From Candidatus Enterococcus myersii (GTDB lineage Bacteria; Bacillota; Bacilli; Lactobacillales; Enterococcaceae): DNA of 64,000 nt. Below, in pieces: positions 1 to 7,701 of the stretch. The DNA lies in contig NZ_JAFLVT010000008.1 of NCBI RefSeq assembly GCF_017316025.1, forward strand, positions 186,001 to 250,000. Reading direction: 5' to 3'. Numbering within the stretch: the stretch's first letter is position 1; every line of letters starts with the position of its first letter. Below the pieces are notes generated by a model that ran no database searches, was not told where the DNA came from, and worked only from the letters and a program-made list of their open reading frames with translations. The position numbers and the translations under genes were made by a program.

Positions 1-386
1 TTACTTCACCGACGACCCCTATTGATACAATGGTCTTTACCAACCCAATTGTTTCAGTTTTACCTCGGATTCTTGTTGGTTTGGTGGCGGGGGTTTTATT
101 CCATTGGTGGTATAAGAAAAAAGGCAATTTATATGTCGCATCTATTTTAGCTGCTATTGGGGGCACGTTAACCAATACGATTTTAGTCTTAACTTTTATG
201 GGGACGCTTTACACAGGACCGGTTGCCTCAGCTTATGGCGTTGATCCCTCAGGTTTATTAAAAGTTTTGGCGACAATCGTTGCAACAAATGGTATCAGCG
301 AAGTGATTGGTGCGGTTATTTTAACTCCGATTTTGGTCAAAGCGATTTTTACAGCAACGCATTTAAAACCAGCGTATCATTCATAA
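1..386 (+). CDS. ECF transporter S component, 3'-terminal part (5' end outside window)
   Basis: The reading frame is open from the first bases and runs into hydrophobic segments, so the gene begins upstream of the window; the ATG at 30 is probably internal. The visible ~128 residues contain a TTPIDTMVFTNP stretch, a RILVGL segment and three or more membrane helices, which is the layout of the C-terminal part of small substrate-binding (S) subunits of energy-coupling-factor vitamin transporters. Such proteins use a shared EcfAAT module encoded elsewhere. The pattern recalls the pantothenate (PanT-like) type, but the substrate is an inference. A strong terminator follows directly. Confidence 0.6.
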   Translation, partial: TSPTTPIDTMVFTNPIVSVLPRILVGLVAGVLFHWWYKKKGNLYVASILAAIGGTLTNTILVLTFMGTLYTGPVASAYGVDPSGLLKVLATIVATNGISEVIGAVILTPILVKAIFTATHLKPAYHS

Positions 387-396
387 TTAATACGAA

Positions 397-434
397 GAAA
401 ACAGCAGGATGATGGTAGTCCTGCTGTTTTTTTC
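397..434 (+). terminator. Intrinsic terminator after ECF S component
   Basis: Nine-base arms ACAGCAGGA (401-409) and TCCTGCTGT (419-427) are followed by an uninterrupted T run. It closes the transcript of the ECF gene. Confidence 0.85.
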
Positions 435-616
435 TATCAGGAAAGTAAAAAAATTCAAGTACTTAAAACATAAATTGCAAAAAAATGTGACGCTATTTTG
501 TTAAAATCACTGCTTTTTAGAAAGTTATCAATGAGATTAACGGATTTTAGGGCTGATGCTAGGATTCATGTATAAAAATTGCTATCATGAAGAAAAGCAG
601 TCGAAAAGGAGTCGAG

Positions 617-1252
617 ATGAAAAAGAAAAGTGTATTATTATTTTTACTAAAGTTGTTTGGGTTGAGTTTTGTGGGCTGGTTATTCTGGTTGTTTATATTT
701 GCTATCTTCACTCCAGAAGAAGCACAAGAAGTTTCTGAAGTGTTAAGTAAACTTGGCTTAGTTTTAGGTTTGTGTACAGGCTTACTTATTTCCATTGGGT
801 TAAATTACAACCAGGCAACGAAGAAGCGACAAAAAATTAAAGCGGCTAAAAGTAATATTTTAATCGTAGAAGAGCGGGAAGATTCTTTATTGGACAAGGC
901 CAATAAAGTGGTTGAAAGATATTTGGCACATGAAAAAGAAATTCTGATAAATAAAGAGGAGCCGACTACTTTTACAGTAACGGGAGCATTGCAGTTTCAA
1001 AACTTTATTGAAAACCACCCTCAAACAAAAGCAAACGCGCATATATCGGAATTACTCAACCAAATTAAAGATTGCGAGAATACACTTGCGAATTTCAAAA
1101 TTAGGTATAATTCGGATGTCGAAAGCTACAATTCCCTTATAAATAGTATCCCCCTGTCAGTATTAAAGGGTGTATTCCATTTTGAAGAAATCGCGTATTA
1201 TGAGCGCGACCTTGAGTCAGTAACGTTAACCGATGAAATGTTAGATTTCTAG
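617..1252 (+). CDS. LemA-like membrane-anchored protein
   Basis: The 211-aa product has two hydrophobic segments near the N-terminus (residues ~8-30 and ~45-60) followed by a charged helical cytosolic part. Near the C-terminus it carries YNSDVESYNSLINSIP and a following AYYE, matching the helix pattern of LemA-family proteins (YN..V..YN..I..FP). The ATG at 617 is preferred because AAAAGGAG lies just upstream; an earlier in-frame ATG at 587 lacks a ribosome site. LemA-type proteins have no settled enzymatic role. The gene is monocistronic, with a bidirectional terminator downstream. Confidence 0.6.
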   Translation: MKKKSVLLFLLKLFGLSFVGWLFWLFIFAIFTPEEAQEVSEVLSKLGLVLGLCTGLLISIGLNYNQATKKRQKIKAAKSNILIVEEREDSLLDKANKVVERYLAHEKEILINKEEPTTFTVTGALQFQNFIENHPQTKANAHISELLNQIKDCENTLANFKIRYNSDVESYNSLINSIPLSVLKGVFHFEEIAYYERDLESVTLTDEMLDF

Positions 1253-1323
1253 AAAACTTACGCTTGCATCTGCGCTATTGAAATAATGTCATTTTTTAAG
1301 GAGAAACCTATAATTTTGTTAAT

Positions 1324-1363
1324 AAAAAGCACGAAAAGTCTAAACAGATTTTCGTGCTTTTTA
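1324..1363. terminator. Bidirectional terminator between convergent genes
   Basis: AAAAAGCACGAAAA (1324-1337) pairs with TTTTCGTGCTTTTT (1349-1362). A- and T-rich flanks on both sides allow termination of both the LemA-like gene and the flavoprotein gene on the other strand. Confidence 0.85.
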
Positions 1364-1382
1364 CGTATATTGACTTGATCAA

Positions 1383-2999
1383 CTAGTTTTCTTCGATCAT
1401 TGTTGCTTTAATACCAAAACCTGCTAAAATGCGGGCTGCCGTATAGGTGTTTAAGCCTTTGCGGAAAGTTAAGTAAACTTTTTTGTCCGTTGGAATTTCA
1501 GCGATACGTTCCCGCAACTGACTTAAAGGAATATTAGCTGTTGCTTCTACGCTACCACTTTTGGCTTTGCCGGGTTCTCTCACATCTAGGAAATAAGCAT
1601 TTGCTAAATCTTCTTTGGAAATAGCTGCTACTTGGATCGTTTCGGCCACTTTGGTCACTTGGTTAATGCCCACATAACCGGCAATATTCACGACGTCACG
1701 AGAAGAAGAGTAAGGTGGTGAATAAGGGATTTCAAGATCTGGCAAATCAAAGACAGACAAGTTTCCGGTAATGGCAACAGATAGTTGACCAATCCGTTTG
1801 TCGACACCTTTTTTACCAACTGCTTGAGCGCCTAAAATTTTTCCAGTTTGTCCGTCAAAGATTAATTTCAAGTTTAATCGTTCCGCACCAGGATAGAAAT
1901 AGGCGTGGTCAAACGGTGTGATAAAAATTGATTTGTAATTTGTGATACCGGCAGCTTTTAGCATATGTTCAGTTAAACCAGTATAGCTAGCAGTATAATC
2001 AAAAATTTTCGCTACACCACTACCAAGGTAACCACGATAATGAAGATCGGCACCATTGATGATGTCAGCTAATAAATGGCCTTGGCGATTAGCTGCACTA
2101 GAAAGCATACTTGGTGTTGGTAACCCAGTTACGATACTTGTTGTTTCGATAATATCGCCAATGGCATAAATGTCTTCAACATTTGTTTGCAAGCGATTAT
2201 CAACTTTTACTTGCCCAGTTTTTGATAATGCGATACCAGCGGAGGCAGCTAATTCATTGTTTGGTGCCACGCCGGTTGCAAAGATGATCATATCTGTTTT
2301 TAGGGTATCGCCATTTGATAGGTGAACAGTGTGACCGTGATCACTGATTTCTGTGACCGTCGTATTTAAAACGACATTTAAGCCATGTTCAATTAAATGA
2401 TCATAAATTAAATCAGCGATTTCCGTATCATACGGGAAAGCAACCTGTGGTAATTGATCAATTAACGTCACATCTAATCCACGTTCTTTAAAGTTTTCGG
2501 CTAATTCCAAGCCCATTACGCCGGCACCTAAAACTGTCACGCTTTTTGGATTTTCGTTATTCAAAAATTCCATGATTTTATCAGCATGGGTTACATTTCG
2601 TAAAATGAAACCATTTTTAGCTTCGTCGGCACCTTTAATTGGGGGAAGTGTAGGACGAGCGCCTGATGCCAAAATCAAACGATCATAATTGTCGATTTTT
2701 TGGGTATTATCAGCCAAATTTTTTACAACAACAGTTTTGTTAACCGGGTCGATGCTCGTAACTTCATGTTCAATTAAAACATCGATATTATTTTTTTCTT
2801 TTAATTGTGCGGGTGTCCGTTCAATCAAGCTATCGCGATCTTTAATAACACCGCCTAAATAATAAGGTAACGCACAACTAGCAAACGAAATATTTTCACC
2901 ACGTTCATATAAAACGATTTCATGAGTTTCATTTAAACGACGTAAACGAGTGGCAAAAGAAGGTCCGCCAGCTACGCCGCCAACAACGATAATTTTCAC
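1383..2999 (-). CDS. CoA-disulfide reductase-like flavoprotein with degenerate rhodanese domain
   Basis: The 538-aa product starts at a GTG (2999) with AAGGAG upstream. It has the N-terminal FAD dinucleotide motif VVGGVAGG, a redox Cys42 in SFASCALPYY, a second Rossmann motif GAGVMGLELAE, the AIGDI FAD-binding segment and a dimerisation domain: the peroxide/disulfide/coenzyme A disulfide reductase family. The C-terminal ~85 residues form a rhodanese domain, but the active-site loop reads YLTFRKGLNTY where the paralogue at 14277 reads VTCHSGLRSY, so the sulfur-carrying Cys is Phe. It may reduce CoA-disulfide, CoA-persulfide or peroxide; the sulfurtransferase half is predicted inactive. Confidence 0.8.
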   Translation of the reverse strand: MKIIVVGGVAGGPSFATRLRRLNETHEIVLYERGENISFASCALPYYLGGVIKDRDSLIERTPAQLKEKNNIDVLIEHEVTSIDPVNKTVVVKNLADNTQKIDNYDRLILASGARPTLPPIKGADEAKNGFILRNVTHADKIMEFLNNENPKSVTVLGAGVMGLELAENFKERGLDVTLIDQLPQVAFPYDTEIADLIYDHLIEHGLNVVLNTTVTEISDHGHTVHLSNGDTLKTDMIIFATGVAPNNELAASAGIALSKTGQVKVDNRLQTNVEDIYAIGDIIETTSIVTGLPTPSMLSSAANRQGHLLADIINGADLHYRGYLGSGVAKIFDYTASYTGLTEHMLKAAGITNYKSIFITPFDHAYFYPGAERLNLKLIFDGQTGKILGAQAVGKKGVDKRIGQLSVAITGNLSVFDLPDLEIPYSPPYSSSRDVVNIAGYVGINQVTKVAETIQVAAISKEDLANAYFLDVREPGKAKSGSVEATANIPLSQLRERIAEIPTDKKVYLTFRKGLNTYTAARILAGFGIKATMIEEN

Positions 3000-3024
3000 A
3001 AGAAAACAGCTCCTTTTTTCTGAC

Positions 3025-3039
3025 TTACTTGTATAGTAA
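3025..3039. promoter_or_regulatory. Palindrome in promoter region of the flavoprotein gene
   Basis: TTACTTGTATAGTAA is an inverted repeat (TTACT-N5-AGTAA) 26 bp upstream of the GTG start, overlapping a probable -10 on the minus strand. It is a candidate operator for an unidentified regulator. Confidence 0.35.
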
Positions 3040-3122
3040 CTGTTTTTTAAAAGGGTGGCAAAGAAAAACACTTACCAAAAATAAGCGTCAAAAGCTTGCT
3101 GCAATGCACTTTATGCGCATAA

Positions 3123-3160
3123 AAAAACCACCAAATTTCAAAAGAAAAATGGTGGTTTTT
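3123..3160 (-). terminator. Intrinsic terminator of the GNAT gene
   Basis: AAAAACCACCA (3123-3133) pairs with TGGTGGTTTTT (3150-3160). Read on the minus strand it ends in a T run, about 50 bp past the acetyltransferase stop. Confidence 0.8.
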
Positions 3161-3211
3161 GCACAAAATCAAACGAGCTTGAAAAGCTAACATCGTGAAT
3201 TTTGTTACGAA

Positions 3212-3706
3212 TTATAATTTGCGTTTAAAAGCATAGACAGGCATTAAGACACCAGCCACAGTCCCGATTTTTTCTTCTTGGAAAGTATAGCCTTGTCGTT
3301 GCCAAAATTCTTGTGCCCGCGGATTATTTTTCAAAATACCCAACCGAATTTCGGTGCCCCCTGCTGCTTTTATTTGTGCCATAATTTGGTCATGCACGTG
3401 TTTTCCAATTTCTTGATCCCGCATTTTGGGCGTAAGCAGCAATAGGCCAATCATCCAAGCTTTTGGCGTGGGATGATCTTTCACAAGATCAAGAACACCG
3501 ATTAAACGATTTTGATTGTTAAAAATGCCGTAAAGTGTTTTATCTTCTACTTTTTTTTGAGGGGGCAAAGATGTGAGTAAATCTTGTGCTTCTTTGGCTG
3601 GATTTGATTGTCCAGTAGCCAGCGTCATATAATCACTAGCTTCTTGACAAAGTGTAGTAATAGCTGGTAAATCTTGGTTGGTTAAAATTTTTAATTTGTA
3701 ATCCAT
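3212..3706 (-). CDS. GNAT-family N-acetyltransferase
   Basis: The 164-aa protein has the GNAT fold pattern: N-terminal helices, a β4 region (AWMIGLLLLTPKMRDQEIGKHVHDQIM) containing a degenerate acetyl-CoA loop (QEIGKH in place of the usual RGxGxG), and a C-terminal NPRAQEFWQRQGYTF that matches the family's N-x-x-A-x-x-F-Y-x-x-x-G-F signature. It would transfer an acetyl group from acetyl-CoA to an amine; the substrate cannot be told from sequence. It is monocistronic with its own terminator. Confidence 0.75.
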   Translation of the reverse strand: MDYKLKILTNQDLPAITTLCQEASDYMTLATGQSNPAKEAQDLLTSLPPQKKVEDKTLYGIFNNQNRLIGVLDLVKDHPTPKAWMIGLLLLTPKMRDQEIGKHVHDQIMAQIKAAGGTEIRLGILKNNPRAQEFWQRQGYTFQEEKIGTVAGVLMPVYAFKRKL

Positions 3707-3886
3707 GGATTATTAAACTCCTTTGGTATAGAAAAAAATAAATAATTTACTTGGAATTATGAAATAAACAATAAGCTTTATTCTAACATGGAATTCAAAA
3801 ATTATAAATAACGAAGAATTTGGAAAGAGAAAATTTGAATAGGAAAAGGGACTCACTTTTTTAAGCTAGTTTTAAAACGTGTTATA

Positions 3887-3915
3887 GTAAGATTGTCAAA
3901 GTGCACTAATCTTAC
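3887..3915. promoter_or_regulatory. Inverted repeat in nanE promoter region
   Basis: GTAAGATT (3887-3894) and AATCTTAC (3908-3915) are perfect arms separated by 13 bp, lying just downstream of a TATAGT -10-like hexamer (3883-3888) and upstream of the nanE ribosome site. It is a candidate operator, for example for a sialic-acid or amino-sugar regulator; the regulator is not encoded nearby. Confidence 0.45.
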
Positions 3916-3936
3916 CAGTTGACAGGAGGAACATCG

Positions 3937-4632
3937 ATGGAATCAAATGAAGTATTGCAGCAGATAAAAGGCGGATTAATCGTTTCGTGCCAAGCTTTGC
4001 CAGATGAGCCGCTGCACAGTCCTTTTATTATGAGTCGAATGGCGAAAGCCGCTTTAGCTTCAGGGGCTAAGGGAATTAGAGCCAATTCGATTGTTGATAT
4101 TCAATGTATTAAAGATGCCAATGATACGGTGATAATTGGAATTATCAAAAAAGAATATGGCGATAATCCCGTCTTCATTACACCAACATTAAAAGAAGTG
4201 CGGGCATTATGCAGTATTGGTTGTGAAATTGTAGCGATGGATGGAACAACAAGAAAACGACCAAATGGCGAAAAATTAGCAGATATTGTAGCAACCATTA
4301 AAAAAGAATATCCCGAAACTTTATTAATGGCTGACTGTGCAACGCTAGAAGATGCCAAATATGCGCAGAAATTAGGCTTTGATCTAATTGCCACCACTCT
4401 TTACGGCTATACGGCTGAAACGAGTGGTAAAGATATTGCCGATGATGATTTTGCTTTGCTAGATGAGCTGTTAAAAGTAATTCAGCGACCACTTATTGTC
4501 GAAGGCAACATCGATACACCCGAAAAATTAGAACGTGTAATGAAAAAAGGCGCATATGCAACAGTTGTGGGTAGTGCGATTACCCGTCCGCAACTCATTA
4601 CACAAAAATTTGTCGCAGCATTGCCAAAATAA
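3937..4632 (+). CDS. nanE: N-acetylmannosamine-6-phosphate 2-epimerase
   Basis: The 231-aa TIM-barrel protein converts ManNAc-6-P to GlcNAc-6-P in sialic acid/N-acetylmannosamine use. Diagnostic stretches are GGLIVSCQALPDEPL near the N-terminus, FITPTLKEV, EIVAMDGTTRKRPNG, LMADCATLEDA, the GFDLIATTLYGYT segment and the C-terminal VEGNIDTPEK and VVGSAITRPQ phosphate-binding loops. The ATG at 3937 follows AGGAGG at good spacing; a TTG at 3919 would place the ribosome site inside the gene. It stands alone, with no sialate lyase or kinase beside it. Confidence 0.92.
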   Translation: MESNEVLQQIKGGLIVSCQALPDEPLHSPFIMSRMAKAALASGAKGIRANSIVDIQCIKDANDTVIIGIIKKEYGDNPVFITPTLKEVRALCSIGCEIVAMDGTTRKRPNGEKLADIVATIKKEYPETLLMADCATLEDAKYAQKLGFDLIATTLYGYTAETSGKDIADDDFALLDELLKVIQRPLIVEGNIDTPEKLERVMKKGAYATVVGSAITRPQLITQKFVAALPK

Positions 4633-4676
4633 AAAAAACTTAGAAATAGTAGCTTTTACTGTTTCTAAGTTTTTTT
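4633..4676 (+). terminator. Intrinsic terminator after nanE
   Basis: AAAAAACTTAGAAA pairs with TTTCTAAGTTTTTT immediately after the stop codon; the A/T flanks may allow it to work in both directions. Confidence 0.8.
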
Positions 4677-4739
4677 ATCGTTTACAAAATCGCAAAAAGA
4701 GCGATCAGACTATGCAGTAGACAAAAACAGGGCTCATCC

Positions 4740-5603
4740 TCACAATAACTCCCACAATTTTTCTAACGCAGGCAGATAATTATCACTAGCAGGGCGTAAC
4801 GCCGTAATTTCATTATGGAGCTTTATTTTAGAGATGGATATTTCTACCAGTTCCTTTTTTTCTAGTTGGTTAGCCACTAAAGAGTATGGCAATAAGCTAA
4901 TGCCCATTTTCTTCTTGCTGGCGGCAATTAAGCTAGCCGAGTCAGTACTTTCCCACAGAGGATAGCAGCGTAGTCCTTTTAGCGTTAGGAAGGCTTCGAA
5001 GGTTTCTCTTACAGCTGAGCCGCGCTCTCTTAGCAGCAAGGGCTGATTTAAAAGTTCCGGCAAAGTCAGCTTGCCAGTTGCTGTGGGTAAAAAATTTGGT
5101 GCCGCCACAAAAACGAGGGGGTAGTTGGCAATTACTTTTTGCTGATACTTTTCACTGGGAACCCGCCCTTCTAAAATGGCTAAATCGACTTTTCCTGCCG
5201 CTAATTTCTTAAAGCAATCATCAGCAGGAGAAATATGCACAGTGATTTTTTGCTGCGGTAGTTGTTTTTTGAACTGCTGCAATACTTCAGGCAAGGTGAT
5301 TTCACCATATGTAATGCAGGAAGCCAGCCGCAAAGGTGCGCTTTGTTCCAAATTTTGTAGTTGTATTTCGACTTGCTGAAATTTTTCGACCAACGGTGTA
5401 ACAGCAGTCAGTAGCGTATTACCGGCCGCGGTTAGTTCGATTTTACGATGGAGGCGTTCAAATAAAGGGATGCCTGCTTCTGCCTCTAAATCTTTCATGG
5501 TATGGGAAATGGCAGATTGGGTCATAAAAAGTTTTGTAGCCGCCCGGGTAAAACTTTTTTCTTTTGCCACAGTATAAAAAATTAAACATTGACGATATTG
5601 CAT
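4740..5603 (-). CDS. LysR-family transcriptional regulator
   Basis: The 287-aa protein has the N-terminal winged helix (FYTVAKEKSFTRAATKLFMTQSAISHTMKDLE) and the two-lobed ligand-binding domain typical of LysR regulators. ATG 5603 has GAGGTG seven bases upstream; a start 21 bp earlier is less likely. It is divergent from the two chromate-transporter halves at 5735 and 6290, and a LysR-like palindrome lies between them, so it probably controls that pair. The effector is not predictable. Confidence 0.85.
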   Translation of the reverse strand: MQYRQCLIFYTVAKEKSFTRAATKLFMTQSAISHTMKDLEAEAGIPLFERLHRKIELTAAGNTLLTAVTPLVEKFQQVEIQLQNLEQSAPLRLASCITYGEITLPEVLQQFKKQLPQQKITVHISPADDCFKKLAAGKVDLAILEGRVPSEKYQQKVIANYPLVFVAAPNFLPTATGKLTLPELLNQPLLLRERGSAVRETFEAFLTLKGLRCYPLWESTDSASLIAASKKKMGISLLPYSLVANQLEKKELVEISISKIKLHNEITALRPASDNYLPALEKLWELL

Positions 5604-5658
5604 CAAATTCACCTCATTTTGCATGAATTTTACTCATGTTATTATGCAAATAATAGCA

Positions 5659-5674
5659 TTTCACACATGTGAAA
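5659..5674. promoter_or_regulatory. LysR-type operator candidate between regulator and chrA pair
   Basis: TTTCACACATGTGAAA has 7-bp arms (TTTCACA/TGTGAAA) around CA. It fits the T-N11-A pattern of LysR sites and sits in the 131-bp divergent promoter region. Confidence 0.5.
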
Positions 5675-5734
5675 ACAAACCCTATACTTAAATAATGATA
5701 GGTAAAAATGACTGAAATTTTATGAGGTGAAAAA

Positions 5735-6289
5735 ATGGAGAAGTTGAAATTTTACGCATGGATCTGCCGCGTGAATTTATACATTAGCGCCTTTACCTTT
5801 GGTGGCGGTTATGTTGTGGTACCCATGATTCGTAAATTTTATGTAGATGAAAAAAAATATTTTTCCCAAGACGACTTGATGGAAATGGCGGCGATTGCTC
5901 AATCTTCACCAGGTGCAATTGCGATTAATTTAAGTGTGTTAGCAGGAAAAAAAGCAGGCGGCTATGCAGGAGCGATTTTAAGTGCTGTTTGTGGCATTAT
6001 TCCGCCTATTGTGATTCTCGCAGTGATTTCCAGTTTTTATGTTGCCTTTAGTCAAAATCTAATGGTAATGGCCGTCTTGCGGGGAATGCAAGCTTGTGTG
6101 GCCGCGATGATTGTGGATTTGCTCATTGATATGGTGCAGTTAATTGTGCAGGAAAAACAGCTACTACTAACCATATTAATTCCTTTTAGTTTTATCGCCA
6201 ATGCCTTTTTTCAAGTCAATGTCTTAGTGATTTTGGGTATTACGGCGGTCTTGTGTTTCGCAACAGTCTACAAAAAGGGGGAGTTCTAA
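5735..6289 (+). CDS. Chromate transporter family, first half
   Basis: The 184-aa membrane protein has the ChrA-domain signature near its start (FTFGGGYVVVPMIRKFYV) and the following AQSSPGAIAINLSVLAGKKAGG loop. Many Firmicutes encode ChrA as two short single-domain proteins that pair; the second half begins one base after this stop. The family exports chromate or related anions, but in bacteria without chromate exposure the true substrate is often unknown. AGGTG lies upstream of the ATG. Confidence 0.85.
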   Translation: MEKLKFYAWICRVNLYISAFTFGGGYVVVPMIRKFYVDEKKYFSQDDLMEMAAIAQSSPGAIAINLSVLAGKKAGGYAGAILSAVCGIIPPIVILAVISSFYVAFSQNLMVMAVLRGMQACVAAMIVDLLIDMVQLIVQEKQLLLTILIPFSFIANAFFQVNVLVILGITAVLCFATVYKKGEF

Positions 6290-6844
6290 ATGTTGGAACT
6301 ATTTTGGCGCTTTTTAACCATTGGCTTTTTAAGCATCGGTGGTGGTTATGCGATTATTCCGTTAATTCAAGAACAAATTGTGACTGAGCTTCATTGGCTG
6401 TCAGAAAAAGTTTTTACCGATATTATTACGATCTCGCAAATGACGCCAGGACCTTTGGCTGTGAATACTTCAACATTTGTGGGCATGCAGCTCTTTGGTA
6501 TCCCAGGGGCTGTCGTGGCCACGGTCGGCTGTATTGCCGGCGGAGTGGTTATTTCCTTAGCCTTGGCAGCCTTTTTTCAAAAAAAGCGCGAATCAAAACC
6601 TGTTCAAAGCTTACTTGCTGGTTTAAAGGCAGCTTCGGTTGGATTAATCATGTCAGCGGGGTTAACGATTTTATTGCTAACACTTTTTAATAATAGTGAT
6701 TTGGCGCGTTTCAATTGGGCCAAATTGGATTGGATTGCCTTAATCTTAATGGCAATTTCACTTTTTATTATGCGAAAAACTAAAATCAATCCCATCGTAC
6801 TAATGATCGCAGCCGGCATCATCGGCGGCCTTGTTTATAAGTAG
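6290..6844 (+). CDS. Chromate transporter family, second half
   Basis: The 184-aa partner of the preceding protein repeats the same domain: LSIGGGYAIIPLIQEQIV and ISQMTPGPLAVNTSTFVG correspond to the GGGY and Pro-Gly loops of the ChrA domain. The start is immediately after the stop of the first half, with GGGGGAG as ribosome site inside the upstream gene, so the two are translationally coupled and presumably form a heterodimer. Expression is probably set by the divergent LysR regulator. Confidence 0.85.
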   Translation: MLELFWRFLTIGFLSIGGGYAIIPLIQEQIVTELHWLSEKVFTDIITISQMTPGPLAVNTSTFVGMQLFGIPGAVVATVGCIAGGVVISLALAAFFQKKRESKPVQSLLAGLKAASVGLIMSAGLTILLLTLFNNSDLARFNWAKLDWIALILMAISLFIMRKTKINPIVLMIAAGIIGGLVYK

Positions 6845-7085
6845 AAAAGTTTTACAGAGTCGTACAACTCCCAAGCAGTAAGGGCTCATTTTAATAAATT
6901 GCTCCTCAAATTTTTTAAAATTAGAACTTAACGCCGTAGGGAGTTAGTCTGTAAAACTAGCCAAGTAGAAAAGTTTTACAGAGTCGTACAACTCCCAAGC
7001 GGTAAGGGCTCATTTTAATAAATTGTTCCTCAAATTTCTTAAAATTAGAGCTTAATGCGTAGGGAGTTCGTGCGGCTTTTCTTAT
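6839..7085. repeat. Two tandem copies of a ~124-bp structured repeat
   Basis: Copy 1 (6839-6962) and copy 2 (6963 to ~7085) begin with the same AAGTAGAAAAGTTTTACAGA and stay almost identical through the ACTCCC, GGGCTCATTTTAATAAATTG and TTAAAATTAGA blocks. In each copy the start and end pair with each other: GTTTTACAGA and AACTCCC near the start against GGGAGTT and TCTGTAAAAC near the end of copy 1, and GTCGTAC/AACTCCC against GGGAGTTCGTGCGGC in copy 2. No protein frame spans it. It resembles a small intergenic palindromic repeat or MITE-like element; it may also terminate transcripts. Confidence 0.75.
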
Positions 7086-7113
7086 ATTTGGTAGTCTACC
7101 TGCAGTGAAACGG

Positions 7114-7689
7114 TTAAAATAATTCACCAAAGAAAACGCCTTTGAAAAAGGAAAGACTCAAAAAGATCAACATTAAAACGGTAAACTGAATCGGCACACC
7201 TTGTAAAAGTCGTGGAATGGGTGCGATTTTAAGCCGCTCTAAAATACCCGCAGAAAACATACTGACAACTAAAAAGAACAATAAGCTAAGTAAGTAGGTG
7301 TACCAAAAATCAGAAGAGCGGTCTATTTGATCTACAGGTACGAGCGCCAAATTTAAAATCAGCGGTAAAATCACAAGACAAGATTGTAACGTAGTACCTA
7401 TTTTTTTCTTTGTAAACATGAGGATAACACCACTTATTAAAAAGCTCATCAAACCGACTAAAAACGGGCGCATCACTACTTCATTACTGCCATTTATTCC
7501 GACTAAGTGGTAGTAGAGCCAAAATAAACTAGCGCCGCCCAAAGCAGCAATTACAATTAAACAGGTGAGTTGAATTTGTTTTAAAAACGGAGTAGTTTCT
7601 TTTTTACCGGCTTTTGCTGGGGTTTGATTAACGACCAGTTGAAGTACTAAAATAACGGAAAAACAGGTTAAACGCAAAGGTAAAGTCAT
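7114..7689 (-). CDS. RnfA/E-like membrane protein
   Basis: This 191-aa protein has about six hydrophobic segments and ends with PIPRLLQGVPIQFTVLML and LSLSFFKGVFF, similar to the C-terminal helices of the RnfA/RnfE/NqrD/NqrE family. It lies 12 bp after the rnfD-like gene on the same strand. In complete Rnf complexes both an A and an E subunit exist and hold a membrane [2Fe-2S] cluster with conserved Cys; no such pair of Cys is evident here. It is assigned mainly from context and hydrophobic pattern. Confidence 0.5.
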   Translation of the reverse strand: MTLPLRLTCFSVILVLQLVVNQTPAKAGKKETTPFLKQIQLTCLIVIAALGGASLFWLYYHLVGINGSNEVVMRPFLVGLMSFLISGVILMFTKKKIGTTLQSCLVILPLILNLALVPVDQIDRSSDFWYTYLLSLLFFLVVSMFSAGILERLKIAPIPRLLQGVPIQFTVLMLIFLSLSFFKGVFFGELF

Positions 7690-7701
7690 TGCTTTTGCCT
7701 C

